A DNA stretch of 64,000 nt, taken from NCBI RefSeq assembly GCF_037975245.1, contig NC_092582.1:9956001-10020000 (forward strand), read 5' to 3'. Positions 57,601-64,000 of this stretch are shown in pieces. This DNA is from Apostichopus japonicus (lineage: Eukaryota; Echinodermata; Holothuroidea; Aspidochirotida; Stichopodidae). Made by a program: the position numbers and the translations under genes. The notes beneath the pieces are model-generated. The model ran no database searches and was not told the origin of the DNA. It worked only from the letters and a program-made list of their open reading frames with translations. The first letter of the stretch is position 1. Every line of letters starts with the position of its first letter.

Positions 57601-59452
57601 TTCCTAGCTAAAGCAAACGCATGTCACAATTAATTTTACACAGACACCTGATATAACGAGGGCGATTTTTTTATATTTCATTTTTCTTTTTCGAACTCGT
57701 AATTGTGCTTTAGGAGGGCTTTTTAGCACTTGCGAGGGCGAATCGTCCGTCGTCCCTGCTTATTTCCTACTCTGTCCAGCACATTCCTGAATTCGCGAAA
57801 TTGCTATTGCTGCTATGCTTACTGTGCCAAGAAATATGAAGTCAATAACCACGAGGGAAGCAAAATCGGCGACCCTGGCAGCCTAATTTGATGAAAGTAT
57901 ACACTGTGAAAGACGTATAGGGGGTGCCTTCTTTTAATATTTCGTAGTAAAAGAACAAACCTAATTCATCAGTTGATATTTTCAACTTCCATATGTTTTT
58001 GAATAATGAAATTTTCACCTTCCATATGTTTTTGAATAATCGGTATGACATAACTGGTATTCCACATAATTTTTACCGATTCCGATTATGTACCGATTAT
58101 GCAATATTCGTACCGATTCCGATTCCGATTAGGTTAATCGGTTGAACACTAGTTGCAAATAGATATCGTAAATTCCTACCAATTTATATTGGCTATAAGC
58201 ATTAAAATTTTGAGAAAAAAAACTTGTGATAAGTAAATATTGTTATGTGAGGGTGTGTGCCTTTACTAAACATGACGTCACACCATTTGCTCCCTACGGT
58301 TCATGAATTGGTCTTTGCCGTTACAAATTATTTTGTGGTATAGATTTCAAAAGCTGTTAAAAGAGCTCTATTTGCTGTCAATTCGGGTGTTATTTGTACT
58401 ACATTTTAATAACATGTTAGATTTATTTCAATGGAAGTGGTTGCATGGTCATCCACGACTATAGGCTTATAAAGGATAGGCTAAGCCAGAATCTTAGTTC
58501 TGATATATTATAGTCTAAGGTTAAAGAAACATTTAAGTGCTAGTATAAAGTTTCTACAGCTGTTTCGGTTTTCAAGACATTCAGCTTAAACATGCTAAAT
58601 TGACGATGACGTCAGCTCCTCTGTGCAGGCCTTAATGAAACATCTGAATGTTTAATATAAATTGTTTTATACTTTCTAATAACTCAACCAACACATGCTC
58701 GTTTTACTTCATATAAACTACAGAGCACCTTTGGATGACATTCAACACCATGGGTCCTTGGCAAAGTAACACTTTTGTCAACATGTTATGCAAAGTGTTA
58801 TATTTTGCTATTCAGTTTTGCATTGTATCTAAGGAACTGACCATAAGGTCAGCGTACTAGGATGTATAGTTCAGTCACTTAAATTAATGAACCTTAGCAC
58901 TCAAAGGGGGTCACTTCTATAAAAAAAAAAAAAAAAAAGCAGAGTGCTTCTAGAAATACATTTTGGATGGATACCAATGGTTTGTTTCTTAGGGTCCACA
59001 ACATATCGACATTAATTTTGTGCATATACAATCAACCATTTAAAATAATATTCCAACGCATTTAGCATATTTTTTTGAGGTGATTATGTTGAATAACCGG
59101 AATAACTTTACAGAAACAACACTAAGCCTCTGTTCTTAAGTCAAAACGAGTTGAAAAAATATTGATGTCACCTTCTTCTTCTTCTTCTTCTTCTCGACAA
59201 AACAGATGCCACAGAAACGACCTGGAGAACATCATTCCATTTGTACTCGTCGCCGTTGTCTATATACTGTTCACCAATCCGACTACGGAATCGGCGATAT
59301 TACATATTCGAATTTTCGCCGCAGCTCGAATCTTCCACACGGTGGCGTATCTGTTACCACTTCCCCAGCCTTGCCGTTTTCTTGCCTTTCTCGTCGGTTC
59401 ATTGGCGACGATTTCAATGGCGATCAGGGTCATTTATGAAGGAAAATTTTAA
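54513..59452 (+). CDS. MGST1: Microsomal glutathione S-transferase 1 (MAPEG family), 3 exons, complete
   Basis: Exons 54513-54659, 56202-56311 and 59206-59452 join in frame into 167 residues (human MGST1 has 155). MGST1 is a trimeric membrane enzyme of the ER and outer mitochondrial membrane. It conjugates glutathione to electrophiles and reduces lipid hydroperoxides. Family hallmarks in order: first membrane helix (about residues 18-43); ERIRR-CHRNDLENIIPF (82-98), which is nearly the ERxRRAHxNDLENIIPF motif of MGST1; second helix (95-110); SAILHIRIFAAARIFHTVAY (115-134), containing the arginine that corresponds to the catalytic Arg of the family (127 here); LPLPQP (136-141); last helix (144-163). 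The start is supported by an in-frame TAA two codons upstream (54507) and an A at -3/G at +4. The loop after helix 1 lacks the stress-sensing cysteine (Cys49/50) of mammalian MGST1. PTGES is the nearest alternative, but LPLPQP and ENIIPF favour MGST1. Confidence 0.95.
55611..55860 (+). repeat. Dispersed repeat (GCTGACGACATCACC family)
   Basis: TTGAATGGCATCCAAATG, TTGATATGAAGTTGAAAGAA, GGCCTGAACTGAGTAGCTGA, and so on. The same order occurs inverted at 58.56-58.76 kb and in decayed form at 39.2 kb. Confidence 0.75.
56090..56175. repeat. GTAATCA short tandem words
   Basis: GTAATCAAGATG, GTAATCAAGATGA, GTAATCAAAACG, GTAATCAACATG, GTAATCAATTC and AGTAATCAGCC, spaced 12-20 bp apart just before the exon 2 acceptor. 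Confidence 0.7.
56202..56311 (+). CDS. MGST1: MGST1 exon 2
   Basis: 36 codons plus two bases between CTTTGCAG and CGCAG|GTATTT. It reads QFVVREDYEGFGDPQMSKEE, then IKTASRDLYIERIR. This is the cytosolic loop between helices 1 and 2; charged, no cysteine. Confidence 0.95.
56408..58151. mobile_element. hAT-type non-autonomous element, 1.74 kb, family D
   Basis: The ends TAGTGTTCAACC and GGTTGAACACTA are inverted; a perfect 8-bp duplication GTTGCAAA flanks the element (56400-56407 and 58152-58159). Subterminal zones are stacked with CCGATTACCGATT/CCGATTCCGATTA words at both ends, typical transposase-binding repeats of hAT elements. A 50-bp duplication (CCATATGTTTTTGAATAAT twice) lies near 57,990-58,040. 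No transposase frame. Inserted 88 bp after exon 2 of MGST1. Confidence 0.95.
58560..58760 (-). repeat. Dispersed repeat (GCTGACGACATCACC family), inverted copy
   Basis: Reverse complement reads TGTTGAATGTCATCCAAAGG, GAGGAGCTGACGTCATC and so on, matching 55,611-55,860. Confidence 0.72.
59206..59452 (+). CDS. MGST1: MGST1 exon 3 and stop
   Basis: Completes the arginine codon, then CHRNDLENIIPFVLVAVVY to the C-terminus MAIRVIYEGKF and a TAA at 59,450-59,452. It carries three of the four membrane helices and most of the glutathione-site residues. Two overlapping frames on the same strand are shadows of this exon. Confidence 0.96.
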
Positions 59453-60655
59453 GTTATCTTTCCTTCTCTATTCTTTATTCTTAATTTCTTGTTCATGATC
59501 ATAACAATAATACGATTGTCTTTCTCATTTTTGGTTAGATGGTACAAAAACAGCAAAAAAAAAAAAATTCCTTTGTCTTTGTGGTTCATTATTTGGAATG
59601 TAGATGTAGACGCTTTAGTAAAGCCGCGTGTTAGACAAATTGTTGTTAAAATCTCGTAAGTTCGCATTTCTGGTGATATGGTTTGTGAAGTATTGTATGA
59701 CACTTCTTATAGAAGTTGGTGCATCATGATAGAGGGGAGGTGGCGAGGAGGAAGAGCGTGGAAGGATTGTTAGGTTAGTGGGGCAAAAGCGGTGTGATAT
59801 AAATAATTTATTCAGAAATCATGCCACATATTTTTTCTTCAGAAATTTTAAAGGTACCAGATGTGCATCGTTATCTTAACCCTGGGTTGAAAATGGCGGT
59901 ATCTTTCTTAAAAGCAAAAGGGGGAAAGTCACCTCTTTCACAAACAAGTGAAAAACAAACCTTTCATTAAAAACTCCAGTCTTGTGCTTCTTTTGATATA
60001 TATATGAAACATCACGACGTTATTTTGGTAACAATTGTCGCCAATATCATGATGTGATATGGATCCACCGGATGGGTGGGGGGGGGGTGAGAGGGTATGG
60101 GGGTACAGATGAACCTCTTGTGCTACGCCTTTTTGTACAAACCCTTCACGACGAAAGCGTGTTCGGTTTTTATAATCTTTTCTAAAGCTTTTCTAAAGTA
60201 TCACATAATCTTGCATTCTGTAAGAATTAAGGATTATAATATATTTAAAGTGAACGAGTTTAGTGTTCCTCTTTGGTTGACTAAGCTTGTTAATTAGCAA
60301 GTATTCACCGTGTCTCGTTCGCATCTAAGTTTTCATAGTTTTCATAACCCCCCGCACCCCCAAGTGTGGTATAAATCATAAGCTATTTGTAAAACTTCTA
60401 CCTCTCAGATCTTAATTATGCTTTCTCGATTTCATATCAATATACTTAAAAGAATATGGTGTGCTTCATATTATAAGCCAAACACTTTGTCACTGTATAT
60501 TGAGAATGTACCGAACAAAGTGTTGTTTGAATGTGTATCTTGTGTTGGGAGTGCATAAGGAAATATTTGGGGAGTGTGGAAGTGAAAGTTTCTAGAAAAG
60601 GAATAAACCTCTCGAGAATCTAATGTGTGATTAAACATACACACACACGCGCACG
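59453..60655 (+). other. MGST1 3' flank / likely 3' UTR
   Basis: AT-rich, no other exon. Possible polyadenylation signals AATAAA at 60,602, 61,567 and 61,904. Use of the last would place the hAT-type element at 60.7 kb inside the UTR. Which one is used cannot be told. Confidence 0.5.
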
Positions 60656-61008
60656 CATAGGCGTAGAAGGCGGGTGTGGGGAGGGGTGGGGGCTGCAGAC
60701 CCCCGACCAAATATTTTTGTGGAAGTTCGGGCAATATGCTGATAATTTTTCGGGTCCTACTGAAAGAAAAAACAACTGTTTGAGGGGATGAAATGCCTGG
60801 TATATTATTGTAACGATTTCCCCCAAAATGATAACCAATATGGAAGGGTAATAACACGGCAAATGATTGTATGTAATTGGCATGCGATGTAATAACCGAT
60901 GCATGCCTATATGATATGTATATTAACATATTGAAAAATGTTGGTTATATTTTTCGGGCAATACGTTACAGCCCCCCCCCCCCATCAAATTGGGCACCTA
61001 CGCCTATG
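60656..61008. mobile_element. hAT-type MITE, CATAGGCGTAG family
   Basis: Ends CATAGGCGTAG and CTACGCCTATG are perfect inverted repeats. Flanking 8-mers CGCGCACG and CGCGCAAG differ at one base, so an 8-bp duplication is likely. The body is shared with 6065-6430. 353 bp; no protein coded, and the minus-strand frame over it is not a gene. Confidence 0.85.
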
Positions 61009-62046
61009 CGCGCAAGGACACGGACACGCACGTATGCTGTTCTAATAAAAAAAAGGGGGGGGGTGACGGAGTTAGGGGGTTAAGTGCTATTCATTTTTTA
61101 ACTTCATATTATTTTCTTTGCGTTTAACAAGTGTACAGCTTATAGCATTTAAGTATGGGCTTCTTGTATGATTTGTATGATTAGTTTCTTTCTGGTATCA
61201 ACAATTGCTGCACTGATAGGATACATAAACGGATTTTTGCGTATACCTTTGGTAAATGTTTGAAATTTGATTGTACTAATCCCACAGCATTGCTATTAAT
61301 TAACTTGACAAGCAACGTTTCATTTCAAAATGTATAGGAATAAAAGGCCAAGAATCTAGTTCTTGCCCATTCCCTCCCCCTCCTAGCATGGAAACTGATA
61401 AGTAAAACTGTCTGAGCGACTGACGTTTGATAATTAATTGAAATCGCTCAGTTTCGCAACTTTGTGGATAAATTTTAATTATTTATTTTGAAGGATACTC
61501 GTCGCTAAGTTGCCAAGGTAACGCAACAAAAAAAAAAAAAACGTGTGAACGTCAACTAATATCTGAAATAAAACTTTTACATTACTAGCCAGCAGGTCCA
61601 ACATGTAACAATTTGTTGATGTTTTATGAAATATTCATGTCGTATGTTTGTGTCCAGAACCATTTTTGTAGATGCATGTCCTTTTCTTTTGCAAAGATTG
61701 AAGTTTACATAACTAAATCTAAGGTGCAAATGGAGAACCAAACATTTGAAATTGTCATAAAGATGTCACTATGCCTTCATGTGTAAACGACGCTTACATG
61801 GATTGAAGCGTGGGACTTTGGTGTTGCGATGTGGTTAATATTTGGGGCTGACTATAATGTACCTTTTCATAAGTTTTCTATGCAATTTGAAGCCAGAACT
61901 TGTAATAAAATTTCTTTGAAAAGAGAACTTTTTCTGTTCTCCCCTCTTATATCTTTCGTACGAAAAATATATTAACTGACCTAAAGTGACTTAAAGTCGG
62001 TGATGATCAATTTCAAACTGAGATATGAAGTTGTAAGTGCAGAGGC
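61009..62046. other. No gene; downstream AT-rich sequence
   Basis: Includes the AATAAA at 61,904-61,909, followed by a T-rich stretch (ACTTTTTCTGTTCT) at about 61,927. No exon recognised. Confidence 0.5.
61904..61909 (+). terminator. Candidate polyadenylation signal
   Basis: AATAAA in TTGTAATAAAATTTC with a T-rich downstream element. It would imply a 2.4-kb 3' UTR for MGST1. Confidence 0.25.
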
Positions 62047-62307
62047 GTAGTGATGCGCAGTTCAAATGAAGTTACGTAGTAATACGCAGTTCAGATGAAG
62101 TTACGTAGTAATACGCAGTTCAGATGAAGTTAGGTAGTGATACGCAGTTCAGTTAAAGTTACGTGGTAATACGCAGTTCAGATCAAGTTAGGTAGTGATA
62201 CGCAGTTCAGTTGAAGTTACGTGGTAATACGCAGTTCAGATGAAGTTAGGTAGTGATACGCAGTTCAGTTAGAGTTACGTGGTAATACGCAGTTCAGATG
62301 AAGTTAA
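62047..62307. repeat. 29-bp satellite array, 9 units, dimeric higher order
   Basis: Nine head-to-tail 29-bp units of GTAGTAATACGCAGTTCAGA plus TGAAGTTAC. The last six alternate between two variants (GTGGTAATACGC...AGATGAAGTTAG and GTAGTGATACGC...AGTTGAAGTTAC), giving a 58-bp repeating dimer. Confidence 0.95.
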
Positions 62308-62814
62308 GTTACCCGCCAATTCGTATACACCTGCAGGCAGAAATCACAATTTCTACACATATACTCTCAGTAGCATGGAGGATGGGGCTCATATAACAAT
62401 AGTTAGTAGGCATACAGGGGCCTGCATAAGCCTGCATATAACTGCCGATGGTGGGTGAGGGGATAACAGGCCAATGGTCCGCCCTTAACTAATCAATTAT
62501 TGAAATGGTAGCACAATTTTCTTATGTTCTCCCTTATCCAAAGAAACATTTTCTCATCATAGACAGCTTCCCAGCAGGAGGAACATTAGCAAACATTTGC
62601 GCACCCCCCAACCCACAATGCAAAATAAATTTGAGGGCGAAGGGCCCCACATTCTGTCACTCTTGAACAGGGGACCCTGGAATCCCAGCTACGCCACAGT
62701 GTAGGTTCTTAATTATGAAATAGTGTAGGCCCCTTGTCGAAGAGAAATGGAGTAATGGATTTCTTTCCAGTTACAGCTGTGTATTAGACATGTTCTTTTT
62801 TTTTTTGTTATAGC
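62308..62814. other. No gene
   Basis: Spacer of about 500 bp; the phrase CCCAGCTACGCCACAGTG near 62,682 resembles a hAT terminus of the GTGGCGTAGC type without a partner. Confidence 0.4.
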
Positions 62815-62818
62815 TTAA

Positions 62819-63189
62819 AGGCATTGAAGACTCGCCCCAAACAGCGTGCCGCTGTCTTTAAAAGTTATTAACTTTCCGTTGCTTGCAAGTGTTTGCTTGC
62901 AAGTTTTTCTCTTGTCGCTACAAAATATAGACAGTAATGAAACGTGATACCTTGTAATCTATAGCTGGACCTGAGATGTCCATCGCTGCAACGTTTGTAC
63001 ACTGTGCCGTGGGTATTGACCGCAGCTGTATGTACTGACTGTACACTAGTGTCTTATTACCGACGGTAGCAAGCTGTGTGTGTATTTTCTGGGATCGATG
63101 GTGGTGTCTACACTTCTGTTACACCTCATTCGAAACTAGGTCAGATTACCGGCATTAGACGTTTCTTTTGGCGTGAGTCTTCACACCCT
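62819..63189 (+). mobile_element. TTAA-flanked MITE (Kolobok-like), copy 2
   Basis: TTAA at 62815-62818 and 63190-63193. Termini AGGCATTGAAGACTCGCC and GAGTCTTCACACCCT are inverted repeats. Inner phrases match copy 1 at 35.2 kb in reverse: GTGATACCTTGTAATCTATA, ACACTAGTGTCTTATTACCG and AACTAGGTCAGATTACCGGC. Confidence 0.87.
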
Positions 63190-64000
63190 TTAACACATAT
63201 ACCATAAATTGAGTTATTGCATTAAAGCTTAAAGTGGAGATTTTTGATACGTTTCGCGGGTACTACATGGAATTGTTGATAAAAGTTACTTATTTACTTA
63301 GCCTATATGAGAGACAACTTATGTGGTTTTTTCTCTATTTACAATAGTGAAATCATAGCAAGGTACAAAGTTCTTCTGCCAGGAAGTGCTCTTTAAAGTT
63401 CATTTTGTTGGCATTGACTTTAAGATCTAGTTTAATCTTTGTCTTGCCAATTTTGTACTTCCGTACGATTTTTTCCTCTAGTAGTATTTGTAATCCCCTT
63501 TGTAACTTCCATGCACCTACAATAGGTACAGAGGGGCGGTGGAAGTGTTCAGTCTGTAGGAAAGGTGCTGGTGGGCACAAATATGAGGTGGATTGGGAAA
63601 TTGTAATTTCCCCATCAAAAGAGATCCATGTGCATTCCATTCCGTACATATGGATGGATTTCAACTAAATAACGCTTTTTAATTACATTGGTTTTACTTT
63701 TTATTCTTCAGCTAAAGGCCACCTTTTAAACAGCAGACAGGCACGATTCAATCCCCCCCCCCCCCCAAAAAAAATGGCAATATAGCATTTTAGTTACAAA
63801 AATAGAAAAACGAGGGGCCCTTTTACACTATAAGAAGTGGTAATATCATTGTAAGGCTTTTCTAACACTTAGTGAGGGGTGGGTGCAGGGCAACACTGTA
63901 ACCCCTTATCCGCCGCCATGATTTAGCAAGTAATTCTCTAACAAAACTATAAGTCTACCAAATATATTATGAGCGTTCGGATTTAGAAAGCAATAATTCT
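63190..64000. other. No supported gene to the window end
   Basis: Two overlapping frames on opposite strands at 63,353-63,668 (87 and 103 codons). The plus-strand one includes GRWKCSVCRKGAGGHKYEVD with a CxxC pair, faintly like a zinc-binding tail of a transposase-derived protein. Not enough for a call. Confidence 0.3.

Larger units (their letters stand above)
56312..59205 (+). other. MGST1: MGST1 intron 2
   Basis: 2.9 kb. More than half is a hAT-type element (56,408-58,151). An inverted dispersed repeat lies at 58.56-58.76 kb and a poly-A tract at 58.92 kb. The acceptor is preceded by a CTT-repeat tract (59,171-59,195) and CGACAAAACAG. Confidence 0.9.

Noticed and set aside
60471-60929. 152-codon minus-strand open frame
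   Set aside because: It overlaps a hAT-type MITE and a poly-C stretch and has no recognisable domain.
63353-63668. Zinc-binding transposase-derived protein
   Set aside because: One CxxC pair in an 87-codon frame with an equally long frame on the other strand is too little to name a gene.

Overview
This is a eukaryotic, intron-rich, AT-rich genomic window, most likely from an echinoderm or another non-vertebrate deuterostome. The evidence is GT-AG introns, long introns packed with short DNA transposons, many poly-G/poly-C tracts, and two genes whose proteins are animal families. The species cannot be fixed from the sequence. There are no bacterial features, no rRNA, no CRISPR array and no tRNA that I could support.

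Two protein-coding genes are visible, both on the + strand. The first (exons between 17,453 and 50,478) encodes the C-terminal half of the ectodomain of a Flamingo/CELSR-type cadherin: part of EC6, EC7, EC8, the Ca-free EC9/membrane-adjacent-type region, three EGF-like modules and one laminin-G domain. Its eight exons join in phase. The last small exon ends in a stop codon just after the LamG domain, so the product as readable here has no seven-pass membrane region. The 5' end lies upstream of the window or in exons I could not recognise. The second gene (54,513 to 59,452) is a complete three-exon microsomal glutathione S-transferase 1 (MGST1, MAPEG family) of 167 residues.

Layout: 1-17.4 kb has no recognisable exon and carries a 42-bp minisatellite (4.75 kb), hAT-type non-autonomous elements with perfect 8-bp target duplications (5.6, 9.3 and 9.7 kb, the last nested in the second), hairpin/foldback elements (10.9, 11.3-13.2 and 16.7 kb) and a degenerate repeat field holding nuclear-receptor-like AGGTCA direct repeats (14.4-15.4 kb). 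17.4-50.5 kb is the CELSR-like gene; its 14.7-kb sixth intron contains a 4.8-kb CACTA-like element (CACTG termini, TA flanks, ACCGACTAA-type subterminal repeats) that carries a 1.5-kb palindrome and an apparent spliced cargo. 54.5-59.5 kb is MGST1, with a 1.74-kb hAT-type element in its second intron. 59.5-64 kb is downstream sequence with another hAT-type element, a 29-bp satellite array with dimeric higher-order structure, and a Kolobok-like TTAA-flanked MITE that has a second, inverted copy at 35.2 kb.

The two genes show no sign of working together. CELSR proteins act in cell adhesion and planar cell polarity; MGST1 acts in membrane detoxification and lipid peroxide reduction. The richest unexplained material is the mobile DNA: nested and recombined hAT families sharing one ~100-bp internal module, the long-TIR foldback element built from CTTAAG-centred units, and the CACTA-like element with its palindromic core.
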